A DNA stretch of 64,000 bases from JANSWY01 sp965243755 (GTDB taxonomy: Bacteria; Bacteroidota; Bacteroidia; Cytophagales; Cyclobacteriaceae): contig CBDEVW010000006.1 of assembly GCA_965243755.1 (NCBI GenBank), positions 620,001-684,000 on the forward strand. The letters run 5' to 3'. Under the pieces are notes generated by a model. It was given only the letters and a program-made list of their open reading frames with translations, had not been told where the DNA came from and did no database searches. Below, in pieces: positions 9,379 through 18,974 of the stretch. The position numbers and the translations under genes were made by a program. Numbering within the stretch: the stretch's first letter is position 1; every line of letters begins with the position of its first letter.

Positions 9379-9496
9379 TCGTTACCCGTAATTGTCCTAA
9401 AGGGATAAAATTGGGAACAAAATGTTATAATACAGTACGATAGCCATATTTATTTTTGAATTACATAAAAACTGCATTAAAATATTTTGTAATTAA

Positions 9497-9587
9497 TTGT
9501 CATTCTGATTGACAAAATCATAATAATGTGAGATTATTGAAAGTTGCTTGAGCAATTCTTGCAACAATTGGGGTAAATAATTGCAAG
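9497..9587. promoter_or_regulatory. Palindromic control region between mgsA and the starch regulator
   Basis: The divergent intergenic region carries three inverted repeats: TTGTCA-N7-TGACAA at 9497-9515, TTGC-N4-GCAA at 9544-9555, and CTTGCAA-N16-TTGCAAG at 9558-9587. The last ends seven bases before the AraC-type regulator start at 9595, a position suited to autoregulation. The arms are seen directly; an operator role is inference. Confidence 0.4.
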
Positions 9588-9594
9588 TTTCAAA

Positions 9595-11733
9595 ATGTAT
9601 TTGAGGATAGTATTATCAGCTATGGTCCTATGTGCTATTACTATGGCACAAGCCAGGCAAATAGTCCTGGTTGTAAGAAGTATTCCCGCAGATACTCCAA
9701 ACGATCCGCTCTACATTGCCGCAAATATCAATAATTGGGATCCACTCAATAAGGATTTCAGGTTGACCAAAACTCCAAATGGTCATGTCCTTGAGGTAAA
9801 AACGGTGGAGGAATACCTGCAATTCAAGGTCACCAGGGGAAGTTGGGAAACAGTGGAGGGAGATGAAATGGGTCAAAGAATTGATAACAGGCTGATCAAA
9901 TTAAGTGATGTAGGAGATAGTATTTTTATTACCGTAAGAGGGTGGGAGGACATCAAACCCAGAGGAACAGTGAAGCTGCAAGTGGTAGACGAAACCTACG
10001 GGTCGATGCACAATGATCAACTTTTTGTTACTGGAAACTTCAATGGTTGGAATCCGGGTGAGGAAACATATCAATTGGAACTGAAGGGAGAGAGGACTTT
10101 TAGCGTGAGCATCCCGTATTCTGGGGAAATATTGGAGTACAAATACACCCGGGGTTCATGGAATACTGTAGAAGGCAATCACGTAGGGGACATAAGAGGA
10201 AATAGAATACTGATTCCACCATACCTGGAAGTACAGCACGATACAATTTCCACCTGGGAAGATCTTGGTACCAATAAGCGATATTTGATGGTAATCGACC
10301 AGATACCTGAAAACACTCCTAAAGACGCGAAAATTTATGTAACCGGAAATTTTAATGATTGGCAGCCAGAAGATGAAAATTATCTGATTTTGCGTAAGAA
10401 CGGGAAGTATCAGGTCAGTATCAATTCCGAATTAGATACGATTGTATACAAGTTTACCCGGGGAGATTTTTCTACCGTTGAGGGCAGATTTAATGGATTG
10501 GCCAGACCAAACCGGGTGACAATATTCAAGGAGACCGATTTTCCGGTACATGTATCCATCATGACCTGGGAAGATCTTAGCGGCGAATGGTTCAATGTGT
10601 ACACCATTTCTCTCATCGTACCAGTCCTGATAGGATTTTTGATGATACTGGCCCTTGGTGGATTGGAGAATTCCCAACCCGCAAATGTGCAGCTCCGCAC
10701 ATTACTTATTATTCTATGCCTTGCACTTACTCTTAGGGTGCTCCCCTACTATAGAGAGTTATTCACAGCGTTTCCGCAATTGATCCTTTTTGCTGACCTG
10801 GTTTATTTTCTCTATCCAGTGGCTACCTATTTATACATGTTGAAGCTGTTTGGCAAATTGGACGAGGTAAGAAAATTAAGATACTACCTTCATTTTCTGC
10901 CATTTGCTATACATGTGGTAGTTTATATGCCATTTTTCCTGATAGAGCGGCAGGTATTTATTGATCATATTGTCAACCTGGATTTTCATTGGGTGTTCAG
11001 GCTTGTTGGTTTCATGGGACTGCTTGCGGGGATTATTTATTGGGTAAAATGTATTTTGGCTCAAAAAGCCTATCTCAGGGAATTGGATGAAAACATTTCA
11101 TTCGATTTGAACCTCAACTATACCAGGTCCATCATTTTGCTTAATGGGGTGGCATTGTTCTTTTGGTTATCCATTTTCATTATTGGAACCATCGGTGAAA
11201 TGATAGGCAGAGAGTTAATTCCGGTTGCAGAGGCCATGACGGACATCACCTGGTTTATTTTTAGCTTCAATATTTACCTGTTCGGTTACTTTGCTATTCA
11301 AAAACCGGAGCTGTTCAAGATAGAAAACCCGAAACCGTCCACTCATGGCCATCATAATAGTCTGGAGGCAGAAGAACTGGCACCATTGAAGTTGAAGCTG
11401 GACGAATTGATGAAAACCAATAAACCTTACCTCGATGATCAGTTGAGCCTTAACCAATTGGCAGATCAAATGGGAACTACGGTTCATACACTTTCAAAAG
11501 TGATCAATGAAGGTTTCGAAATCAACTTTTATGAGTTCATCAATCAATACAGGATTGAAGAATTTATCAGGCTTGCTTCTGATCCGGCAAACCGCCATAA
11601 GACCTATTTGCGATTGGCCATAGAAGTTGGATTTAATTCGAAAAGCACTTTCAACCGTTCCTTCAAGAAAATAAAAGGTGCTACTCCCCGAGAATATTTC
11701 AAAGGGGCACAACCGGGAGTGTTTAGTTCATAA
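9595..11733 (+). CDS. Membrane-embedded AraC-family regulator with three starch-binding-like periplasmic domains
   Basis: A 712-residue one-component sensor. After a signal peptide (about residues 1-20) come three related beta-sandwich repeats (about 24-115, 123-220 and 232-325). Each has (V/I)xxNxNxW near its start, a K(F/Y)TRG(S/D)(W/F)xTVEG motif and a closing WED, resembling CBM20/CBM48-type carbohydrate-binding modules. Seven hydrophobic segments follow between about 335 and 567. A cytoplasmic AraC-type double helix-turn-helix closes the protein (about 605-705, with LSLNQLADQMGTTVHTLSKV and GFNSKSTFNRSFKKIKG). The layout implies glucan binding outside the inner membrane and DNA binding inside. 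The secreted alpha-amylase gene starts 206 bases downstream and is the obvious target. Domain assignments are motif-based; ligand and target are inferred. Confidence 0.9.
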   Translation: MYLRIVLSAMVLCAITMAQARQIVLVVRSIPADTPNDPLYIAANINNWDPLNKDFRLTKTPNGHVLEVKTVEEYLQFKVTRGSWETVEGDEMGQRIDNRLIKLSDVGDSIFITVRGWEDIKPRGTVKLQVVDETYGSMHNDQLFVTGNFNGWNPGEETYQLELKGERTFSVSIPYSGEILEYKYTRGSWNTVEGNHVGDIRGNRILIPPYLEVQHDTISTWEDLGTNKRYLMVIDQIPENTPKDAKIYVTGNFNDWQPEDENYLILRKNGKYQVSINSELDTIVYKFTRGDFSTVEGRFNGLARPNRVTIFKETDFPVHVSIMTWEDLSGEWFNVYTISLIVPVLIGFLMILALGGLENSQPANVQLRTLLIILCLALTLRVLPYYRELFTAFPQLILFADLVYFLYPVATYLYMLKLFGKLDEVRKLRYYLHFLPFAIHVVVYMPFFLIERQVFIDHIVNLDFHWVFRLVGFMGLLAGIIYWVKCILAQKAYLRELDENISFDLNLNYTRSIILLNGVALFFWLSIFIIGTIGEMIGRELIPVAEAMTDITWFIFSFNIYLFGYFAIQKPELFKIENPKPSTHGHHNSLEAEELAPLKLKLDELMKTNKPYLDDQLSLNQLADQMGTTVHTLSKVINEGFEINFYEFINQYRIEEFIRLASDPANRHKTYLRLAIEVGFNSKSTFNRSFKKIKGATPREYFKGAQPGVFSS

Positions 11734-11818
11734 ACAATTAATCTGTTTAATGATCCTTTGATTTCCTTAGAAGTTTTCTAATAGAATGAAGCAGTCCTTG
11801 TTAGATTGATAAAGGTGT

Positions 11819-11939
11819 CAGGTGCCATCCCTTCCATTGATACCTGCAAAAAATAGCAATAAATCTCATTTTATTTTTTGAAACGATTTTAAAGTGTTGC
11901 AACTGCATATTGGAACTTTTTAACAAAACCTAAACCAAT
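11819..11939 (+). promoter_or_regulatory. Probable alpha-amylase promoter/operator region
   Basis: This AT-rich leader holds a short inverted repeat CAGGT-N18-ACCTG at 11819-11846 and a TTGCAAC element at 11897-11903 followed by ATTGG. The same TTGCAAC...ATTGG pair occurs just upstream of the AraC-type regulator (9559-9571), making it a candidate shared binding site. No exact TAnnTTTG box was found. Confidence 0.35.
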
Positions 11940-14900
11940 ATGTATCGAAGATTTACAGCACTGATTTTGCTGTTTTTTAGCTTGTCATCATGGGGTCAAC
12001 ATCCTAACAGGGACCTACCTTTTTCCTGGGATAATGCCTCCGTTTATTTCGTTATTCAGGACCGTTTCTATAATGGAAATACTTCCAATGATCATTCTTA
12101 TGGTAGAGATAGCGATGGAAATGGCAACAGTTATGGATTTGATCAGGTGGGAAGCTTCCATGGGGGAGATTTCGCCGGACTGACACAAAAAATTAATGAA
12201 GGTTATTTTGATGACCTGGGAGTAAACGCCATCTGGTTCAATGCACCTTACGAGCAGATCCATGGCTGGGTAGCTGGTAGGAACGGAAGTTTTCGTCATT
12301 ACGCCTATCACGGCTACTATGGACTGGACTGGACAGAGATGGATGCCAACTTCGGCACAGAATCGGAATTTCAGGCATTTGTAGATGCAGCACATGACCA
12401 TGGCATTCGTGTAGTGATGGATATAGTAATGAATCACGTGGGCTACAATACGATGCATGACATGGCAGAGTACAATTATGGTTGCCTCAATAATGACTGG
12501 AGAGGATGGAGACCTTCCAACGGTGAAAACTGGGAAAGTTATCACAGCCGATTCATTGACTACAGCGCCAATTGCAACAACTGGGGTAACTGGTGGGGAG
12601 GTGATTATGTAAGAGCTGGACTTCCCGGGTATCCTTCCGCAGGTGGAGATGAGAAAACACAAACCCTTGCCGGACTGCCGGATGTGATCACAGAGTCTGG
12701 AAACCAGGTGGGGTTACCACCCATATTGTTAAACAAATGGTCCTCAGCTAAACTAGCTCAGGAAAATGCAGAACTGGACGCTTTCTTCAGTAGAACAGGT
12801 TACCCAAGAACAGTTCGGTACCATTTCATCAAGTGGCTCACCGATTGGGTGCGAGAATATGGAATTGATGGATTCAGGGTCGATACTGAAAAGCATGTGG
12901 AGGGAGAAGCCTGGAAACATCTGAAAGATGAAGCCAAAATCGCACTACAGGAGTGGAAAGCCAATAACCCATCAAAGAAACTTGATGATGAGGAGTTTTG
13001 GATGGTAGGGGAAAATTTCGGCTATGGCTATGGCCGCTCTCAATATCATATAGATAACGGCTTTGATGGGTTGATCAATTTTGCATTTCAGGATCAGGCC
13101 GGAAACCTCGGAAATCTGGATAATCTCTATTCGGACTATGCCAACCAACTCAACACCACGACAGACTGGAACGCACTCAGTTATATTTCATCGCACGACA
13201 CGCACTTATTTGATCGTGGAAACCTGATGGATGCCGGAACGAGTTTATTGTTGTTGCCTGGAGGGATTCAGATATTTTATGGGGATGAAACGGGCAGACC
13301 TGTAGGCCCTGGTGGAGATGATCCGGAGCAGGGGACACGATCTTTTATGAATTGGAATTCAATTTCAACAGATCTCCTTGAACATTGGCAAAAACTGGGA
13401 CAGTTCCGACGCAATCACTTGTCTGTTGGAGGGGGCTCGCATCAAAAAATAGGTGATGGTCCTTATACATTCAAAAGGGAACTTGGTAGTGACAAGGTGA
13501 TTGTGGCCATTGGAGCAAATGGTTCTACGACATTAAATGTGTCATCTGTATTTCCTGATGGTGCAGTGCTAAGAGATTTCTATACCGCTCAGGAATCCAC
13601 TGTTTCCGGAGGTAGCGTAACCTTCAATGCGCACAGTAATGGCGTAATTTTAGTTGAGGAAGCTAATCCGGTGGATAGACCCATACTCACCGTCAATCCG
13701 GCAAGTGGGTACGACCCTGATTCAATTACAATGACTGCAAGTGCAGTTGATAGCAGTGATCCTAATCCTACAATTTATTTCACATCCAACCCCGCACATT
13801 CTACCGCTCATTTAGAACAATGGAATATATACACAACTCCTGTTACATTTCATCAATCAGTGGATTTACGGGTTGTGGCCCAAAACAGTTCAGGGGAGCT
13901 TAGTTCAGTGATCTCCCGCTCGTATTCTATAGGTGCTATCGACGGATTTACGGTGTATCTGCAGAATCCAGATGGCTGGGGACAACCCTATGTTTATTAC
14001 TGGGGAGAAGACCCCAATGTGATGCCCGATGTAGCCTGGCCAGGTGAAGCAATGTTGGATGATGGAAACGGATGGTATCGATATGAATTCCCGGGTGTAC
14101 TCAATACTAATTTAATATTCAATAACAATGGTTCTCCGCAAACTGAGGATCTTGTCAGGGATCGTGATGGCTGGTATGTGAATGGTCAATGGCTGGATGA
14201 AGATCCCAGAATTGTTCCAAATGAGCCACCAGTATTATCAGCAAACCCGGTAGGGGGCACCTTTGAGATTGGAGAGACAGTCAACGTTACACTGACAGCA
14301 ACCGACGACTCAGATTCAAATCTTCGCATTTATTATACCTTAGATGGTACCGATCCTCATGGGGCTTGCATTATATATGATGGACCGATACCAATTACTT
14401 CAAACACCAACTTAAAAGCCATTACTTATGACTCTGAAGGGTTGGCCTCCAATGTTGTTGATGAATTGTACACTTTCGAAGAACCGTCTCCCGGCATGAC
14501 CATTTATTACAAAGGACCAATTGCAAATCCTTACATCTATTACTGGAACACTACGCCCGGAAACGAATCCTCATCCTGGCCTGGATTTGCCATGGGTTAT
14601 CAAAACGGTTGGCACTATTTCACTTTTCAGGAAGCCACATGTGCGAATGTCATATTCAGCAATTCAGGAGCAAGTCAGACGGCTGATTTGTACCGATGTG
14701 GAACAGGATGGTATTACAATGGCCAATGGTATGACCAGGAACCAAATACTTCTAATGACCTGGTGATTCATTATAAGCCAGGGTGGTATCAGGATCCCGA
14801 AATATACTTCTGGAATGTTACGCCAGGAGGACATACCACATCCTGGCCGGGAGTCACTATGACCAGTGAAGGAAATGGGTGGTATCAATATGTATTACCA

Positions 14901-15308
14901 AATGCTTCTTGTGCAAATGTGATTTTCAACAACAATGGCAATAACCAGACTGCAGACCTTTACAGATGTGGAGAAGGATGGTATGAAAATGGACAGTGGT
15001 TTGATAATATGCCAGGGGCCCGGGTTGAAAATGAGGCAAACTCTGGAGTTGATTTTGAGCCAATGGACTTTTCACTATATCCCAATCCATCCTCCGGTTC
15101 CGGAAAGTTTGAATTTAGTCTGTCGCAGGATCAGGAGGTATCTCTTGCTATATATGATCTCAACGGAAAACTGGTGAAAACACTCAGTAACCGATTGTGG
15201 TCAACAGGTACACATCAATTGGAATATACCCTGGAAGAAGAAGGACTGTATATATACCGGTTCAAATCGATTGAGTTAAACATTACCGGAAAACTTTTGA
15301 TCAGGTAA
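11940..15308 (+). CDS. Secreted MalS-like alpha-amylase (GH13) with three CBM26-like modules and T9SS type A sorting domain
   Basis: A 1,122-residue endo-acting alpha-1,4-glucanase. A signal peptide (1-19) precedes a GH13 catalytic domain (about 25-570) with all four conserved regions: DIVMNHVG, FRVDTEKH (nucleophile Asp315), MVGENFG (acid/base Glu358) and SSHDTH (His419/Asp420). FRVDTEKHV and the GFDGLINF stretch resemble periplasmic MalS (GH13_19). Downstream are two Fn3/CHB_HEX_C-like beta domains (about 580-665 and 761-848) and three CBM26-like starch-binding modules (about 669-757, 855-935 and 941-1024), each with xYYW/xYFW, a WPG motif and GW(Y)xNGQW. Residues 1037-1122 form a type A T9SS sorting domain (LYPNPSSG...GLYIYRF...KLLI). 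The enzyme should be exported and attached to or released from the surface. It follows its probable regulator. Confidence 0.95.
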   Translation: MYRRFTALILLFFSLSSWGQHPNRDLPFSWDNASVYFVIQDRFYNGNTSNDHSYGRDSDGNGNSYGFDQVGSFHGGDFAGLTQKINEGYFDDLGVNAIWFNAPYEQIHGWVAGRNGSFRHYAYHGYYGLDWTEMDANFGTESEFQAFVDAAHDHGIRVVMDIVMNHVGYNTMHDMAEYNYGCLNNDWRGWRPSNGENWESYHSRFIDYSANCNNWGNWWGGDYVRAGLPGYPSAGGDEKTQTLAGLPDVITESGNQVGLPPILLNKWSSAKLAQENAELDAFFSRTGYPRTVRYHFIKWLTDWVREYGIDGFRVDTEKHVEGEAWKHLKDEAKIALQEWKANNPSKKLDDEEFWMVGENFGYGYGRSQYHIDNGFDGLINFAFQDQAGNLGNLDNLYSDYANQLNTTTDWNALSYISSHDTHLFDRGNLMDAGTSLLLLPGGIQIFYGDETGRPVGPGGDDPEQGTRSFMNWNSISTDLLEHWQKLGQFRRNHLSVGGGSHQKIGDGPYTFKRELGSDKVIVAIGANGSTTLNVSSVFPDGAVLRDFYTAQESTVSGGSVTFNAHSNGVILVEEANPVDRPILTVNPASGYDPDSITMTASAVDSSDPNPTIYFTSNPAHSTAHLEQWNIYTTPVTFHQSVDLRVVAQNSSGELSSVISRSYSIGAIDGFTVYLQNPDGWGQPYVYYWGEDPNVMPDVAWPGEAMLDDGNGWYRYEFPGVLNTNLIFNNNGSPQTEDLVRDRDGWYVNGQWLDEDPRIVPNEPPVLSANPVGGTFEIGETVNVTLTATDDSDSNLRIYYTLDGTDPHGACIIYDGPIPITSNTNLKAITYDSEGLASNVVDELYTFEEPSPGMTIYYKGPIANPYIYYWNTTPGNESSSWPGFAMGYQNGWHYFTFQEATCANVIFSNSGASQTADLYRCGTGWYYNGQWYDQEPNTSNDLVIHYKPGWYQDPEIYFWNVTPGGHTTSWPGVTMTSEGNGWYQYVLPNASCANVIFNNNGNNQTADLYRCGEGWYENGQWFDNMPGARVENEANSGVDFEPMDFSLYPNPSSGSGKFEFSLSQDQEVSLAIYDLNGKLVKTLSNRLWSTGTHQLEYTLEEEGLYIYRFKSIELNITGKLLIR

Positions 15309-15333
15309 AAGAACCTATACCTATATAAATGAA

Positions 15334-15366
15334 AAAAGCTCCCTAACAATAGTTAGTGGAGCTTTT
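15334..15366. terminator. Bidirectional terminator between amylase and pckA
   Basis: Stem AAAAGCTCC-CTAAC / GTTAG-GGAGCTTTT with a one-base bulge and a four-base loop. A/T flanks on both sides let it serve the amylase gene on the plus strand and pckA on the minus strand, whose stop is 26 bases away. Confidence 0.85.
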
Positions 15367-15391
15367 ATCGTCATTCAACTATACTAGATTC

Positions 15392-17011
15392 TTAAATGTA
15401 TTTAAGGTTCTTTTTAGGAGCGCCGCTCATGATTTCCTCATTAGCGAATTCCTTATACTTTTCAAAGTTAGCATTGAAGGCATCTGCCAGCTCATTTGCT
15501 TTTTGATAGAATGCAATGTCATCTTTCCAGGTTTCTCTTGGGCTAAGGAGCTCAGAAGGAACATCCGGGCAAGTCATTGGGATTTCAGTACCGAAAATCG
15601 AGTGAGTTCTGTATCCTACATTATCAAGTGTGCCATTGAGCGCCGCAGTGATCATGGCTCTGGTGTATTTCAATTTAATTCTAGACCCTACACCATAAAC
15701 ACCACCTGTCCAGCCAGTGTTAACCAACCAGATTTTCACATCATACTCTTCCATTTTCTTGCCTAGCATTTCTGCATATTTAGTTGGATGCAGCGGTAAG
15801 AAAGGAGAGCCAAAGCAAGCACTGAAGGTAGTCTGAGGCTCAGTAACACCTGCTTCCGTTCCAGCTACTTTTGCAGTATAACCTGAAATGAAGTGGAACA
15901 TAGCCTGTGCTTTGTTCAACCTCTGAATCGGAGGGATTACTCCAAATGCGTCGCAGGTAAGGAAGAAAATATTCTTCGGAATTCCGCCGACTGAAGGTTC
16001 CACAGCGTTTGCAATGTGGTTGATTGGGTACGCAGCACGAGTGTTTTCAGTAACTGATGCATTTTCGTAATCAACCGTTCGTGTTCCAGGTTGGAATCTT
16101 GTGTTTTCCACAATTGACCCAAACTTGATGGCATCAAATATTTCCGGTTCTTTTTCCCTGGTCAGGTCAATAACTTTGGCATAACAACCACCCTCGAAAT
16201 TGAAGACATTTTTGTCGGTCCATCCGTGTTCATCATCTCCAATCAAGCCTCTGTTAGGATCTGCTGACAAAGTTGTTTTACCAGTTCCTGAAAGTCCAAA
16301 GAAGATGGCTGTGTCATGATGTTTGTTGCCAATGTTGGCAGAGCAGTGCATTGAAAGTACATTTCTTTCGTGAGGAAGGATGTAATTTAAGACGGAGAAG
16401 ATTCCTTTTTTCATCTCTCCGGCATATGCAGTACCACCGATCAGGATAATTCGCTTAGTAAGGTTGATTATGGCGAAATTCTCTTGTCTGGTACCATCAA
16501 CTTCAGGATCAGCTTTGAATTCAGGGACACAAATGATAGTGAAATTCGGATCAAAAGACTCCAGTTTGTACCGATCTGGTCTTAGGAACATGTTGTTGCA
16601 AAACAAATTGTGCCATGCCAGGGTATTGATGACCCTTAGGTTAAGGCGATAAGTTTTGTCAGCACCTGCATAAGCATCTCTCACGAATACTTCCTTATCT
16701 TCCAGGAACGCGATCATTTTCTGATGAATCTGATCAAAGTGTTCTTCTGAGATAGGAATGTTAACATTTCCCCACCAAACTGTATCTTCAGTTTTGGCGT
16801 CTTTTACAATAAATCTGTCTTTTGGGGATCTACCAGTGAATTTGCCGGTATCGGCCATAAGTGCACCGGTATCGGTCAAAGAACCTTCACCTCTTTCCAG
16901 TGCTTTTTCGATCAATTCTGCAGGAGTTAAGTTCCAGTGGGCAGATTTAACTTTATGGATTCCAACTTTTTCTAGACCACTTTCGGACGGTTTTAATCCG
17001 ATTTCTTGCAT
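15392..17011 (-). CDS. pckA: Phosphoenolpyruvate carboxykinase (ATP)
   Basis: A 539-residue cytosolic enzyme converting oxaloacetate and ATP to PEP, CO2 and ADP, the entry step of gluconeogenesis. ATP-type signatures are complete: substrate loop FTGRSPKDRFIV near the N-terminus, GGTAYAGEMKKG, the kinase-1a P-loop GLSGTGKTTLSADP, the metal-binding segment LIGDDEHGW, and NTGWTGG near the C-terminus. Length is typical. Its ATG (MQEIGL) lies 40 bases downstream of a TATTTTTG box at 17058-17051 on the minus strand, matching the Bacteroidota TAnnTTTG element. It is transcribed alone, between two terminated plus-strand genes. It fits growth on peptides or amino acids, consistent with the POT transporter next door, though co-regulation is not shown. 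Confidence 0.97.
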   Translation of the reverse strand: MQEIGLKPSESGLEKVGIHKVKSAHWNLTPAELIEKALERGEGSLTDTGALMADTGKFTGRSPKDRFIVKDAKTEDTVWWGNVNIPISEEHFDQIHQKMIAFLEDKEVFVRDAYAGADKTYRLNLRVINTLAWHNLFCNNMFLRPDRYKLESFDPNFTIICVPEFKADPEVDGTRQENFAIINLTKRIILIGGTAYAGEMKKGIFSVLNYILPHERNVLSMHCSANIGNKHHDTAIFFGLSGTGKTTLSADPNRGLIGDDEHGWTDKNVFNFEGGCYAKVIDLTREKEPEIFDAIKFGSIVENTRFQPGTRTVDYENASVTENTRAAYPINHIANAVEPSVGGIPKNIFFLTCDAFGVIPPIQRLNKAQAMFHFISGYTAKVAGTEAGVTEPQTTFSACFGSPFLPLHPTKYAEMLGKKMEEYDVKIWLVNTGWTGGVYGVGSRIKLKYTRAMITAALNGTLDNVGYRTHSIFGTEIPMTCPDVPSELLSPRETWKDDIAFYQKANELADAFNANFEKYKEFANEEIMSGAPKKNLKYI

Positions 17012-17050
17012 AGTTTGTACGATTTGGATTATACTTGTTCATTTGTCGGG

Positions 17051-17058
17051 CAAAAATA
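17051..17058 (-). promoter_or_regulatory. Candidate -7 promoter box of pckA
   Basis: TATTTTTG on the minus strand fits the Bacteroidota primary sigma -7 consensus TAnnTTTG and would give a leader of about 33 bases before the pckA ATG. A matching -33 TTG at normal spacing is not evident, so the call is tentative. Confidence 0.4.
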
Positions 17059-17180
17059 GAAATAAAATGAATGAGAGTTGGTTCTTTTTGGTTTTTATTT
17101 TCTGCAGAAAACGTGCAGTAATGCCCATTTCAAACGTTTGTAAAATTTCAAATAATTAATTCAAGTAACAACATTAGACT

Positions 17181-18911
17181 ATGTCAACAATATCAGTAAA
17201 TGATCCAAGGCATGCCATGAATCAAAAGCAGATTTTTGGGCATCCGGCGGGATTGTATATTTTATTCTTCACGGAACTTTGGGAGCGCTTTTCATACTAT
17301 GGGATGAGGGCGCTTTTTGTTTTGTTCCTTACGGCAGAGATTTCGGCAGAAAATGCGGGGTTTGGCTGGTCCAAGGTTGAAGCATTGTCCTTATATGGAT
17401 GGTATACAATGCTGGTTTATGTTGCTTCGATACCGGGGGGAATATTAGCGGATAAAGTATTTGGTCAGAAAAAAATGGTAATTATAGGGGGTATTCTTCT
17501 ATGTATTGGTCATGGTGTTTTGGCAATTGAAGGTCTTTGGGCATGGTATGCTGGAATAAGTCTGATCATTTTGGGTGTTGGTGGATTGAAGCCGAACATT
17601 TCAACAATGGTAGGAGGAATGTACAAGAAAGGAGACGAAAGAAGGGATATAGCGTTTACTATTTTTTATATAGGTATTAATCTGGGCGCTTTCCTCGCAG
17701 GATTGATCATTGGTCCTTTAGGTGAAAACGTCAATTGGCACTATGGATTCGGACTAGCAGGAATAGGAATGGTTATTGGCCAGGCTATGTTTGTCTGGGG
17801 CACCAAATACCTACAGGGCATTGGCGAGTTGGAGGTAAAAGATCAAAATGAAAACGAACCAAAAGGCCCATCATACCTTACCAAATTATTTAATAATAAA
17901 TTGGCACTTATACTAAACATATTTGTGCTGGCACTTGGGGGATACATTATATATGCAGGAAGCCTTGGTTATGGGCTTTTAGTAATTGGAGTATCATTCT
18001 TTGTTGGCTTTTTCACATTAATGCTAGAAGAGCTGGAAGGAGCGGAAAAAGACAGAGTGGTAGTTTTGGTTCTAAGTTATTTAATTGTAATCATATTTTG
18101 GGGTTCTTTTGAGCAGGCAGGAGGTTTGATGAACCTGTATGCCAGTGAAAAAACTGATCGGCTAATATCTATATTAAACCTTGATCTCATATTTGGGGCA
18201 GGAATTCTGGGGCTGGCTATTCGTGGAATTATTGGGAAGGTTGAGAATCAAGAGAACTACCTCTACTGGTTTTTAGGAACAGGAGTACTAGCCTTGGTGT
18301 TTGTTGCTTTGCGGTTTCTGGTGTTTACTCAAGGGGGTGAAGACGTCCCTGAGGGTATGTATGAAGTTCCAGCTACAGTTTTTCAATCTGTTAACTCCTT
18401 CTTTATTTTTACTTTGGGGACCATGATTGCACTGTATTGGTACAACCGAAAGATGAAGGGGAAAGAATCCGGTTCTCTGTTTAAAATGGCCTGGGGTGTA
18501 ATTATCATGGGTTTAGGTTTTACTTTCATGAGTATCGCTACTAAAGAATGGGAGGCTACAGGTGGATCTGGTATGATCTGGCTTGTCTTGGCATATATGT
18601 TCCATACGATAGGAGAACTCTGTGCTTCGCCAGTTGCTATGTCATTTATCACAAAATTAGCTCCTGCTAAATATGTGTCAATAATGATGGGATTCTACTT
18701 CGCGGCAACTGGATTTGGTAATAAATTAGCTGGAGCACTGGGAGAGTTTTCGGAGCAAGCCGGAGAATTTGAAGTGTTTACAGGAATAACCATCTTTTGT
18801 GTGATATTTGGTACGTTGGTTTTATTACTAATGAAACCATTGAAACGCCTCACTCATGGTGCTGAAGATTTACAGGAAGAAGAAAAGAAACCAGAAGCGG
18901 CAGCTGCTTAG
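17181..18911 (+). CDS. POT/PTR2-family proton-dependent oligopeptide transporter
   Basis: A 576-residue inner-membrane symporter importing di- and tripeptides with protons. The N-terminus carries the POT signature FFTELWERFSYYGMRALFVLF with the ExxER motif. The family segments IPGGILADKVFGQKK, GVGGLKPNISTMVGGMY and FTIFYIGINLGAFLAGLI follow. Later conserved stretches are FWGSFEQAGG and GELCASPVAMSFITKLAPAKY. About 12 to 14 membrane helices are visible and the length is normal. The C-terminal tail is short, acidic and Ala/Lys rich. The gene is monocistronic: it starts 170 bases from pckA, divergently, and ends before two hairpins. The exact peptide range cannot be deduced. Confidence 0.95.
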   Translation: MSTISVNDPRHAMNQKQIFGHPAGLYILFFTELWERFSYYGMRALFVLFLTAEISAENAGFGWSKVEALSLYGWYTMLVYVASIPGGILADKVFGQKKMVIIGGILLCIGHGVLAIEGLWAWYAGISLIILGVGGLKPNISTMVGGMYKKGDERRDIAFTIFYIGINLGAFLAGLIIGPLGENVNWHYGFGLAGIGMVIGQAMFVWGTKYLQGIGELEVKDQNENEPKGPSYLTKLFNNKLALILNIFVLALGGYIIYAGSLGYGLLVIGVSFFVGFFTLMLEELEGAEKDRVVVLVLSYLIVIIFWGSFEQAGGLMNLYASEKTDRLISILNLDLIFGAGILGLAIRGIIGKVENQENYLYWFLGTGVLALVFVALRFLVFTQGGEDVPEGMYEVPATVFQSVNSFFIFTLGTMIALYWYNRKMKGKESGSLFKMAWGVIIMGLGFTFMSIATKEWEATGGSGMIWLVLAYMFHTIGELCASPVAMSFITKLAPAKYVSIMMGFYFAATGFGNKLAGALGEFSEQAGEFEVFTGITIFCVIFGTLVLLLMKPLKRLTHGAEDLQEEEKKPEAAAA

Positions 18912-18939
18912 GTTGTCCATATAACAATATTATAATAAG

Positions 18940-18966
18940 AAAGGTGACCCGAAAGAGTCACCTTTT
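18940..18966 (+). terminator. Terminator of the POT transporter gene
   Basis: Perfect 9-bp stem AAAGGTGAC / GTCACCTTT with an eight-base loop and a T run, beginning 28 bases after the stop. Confidence 0.88.
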
Positions 18967-18974
18967 TTAATCAT

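Noticed and set aside
12015..12662. Minus-strand open frame of 215 codons opposite the alpha-amylase
   Set aside because: It lies wholly within the conserved GH13 catalytic region and its translation shows no domain; it is a shadow frame.
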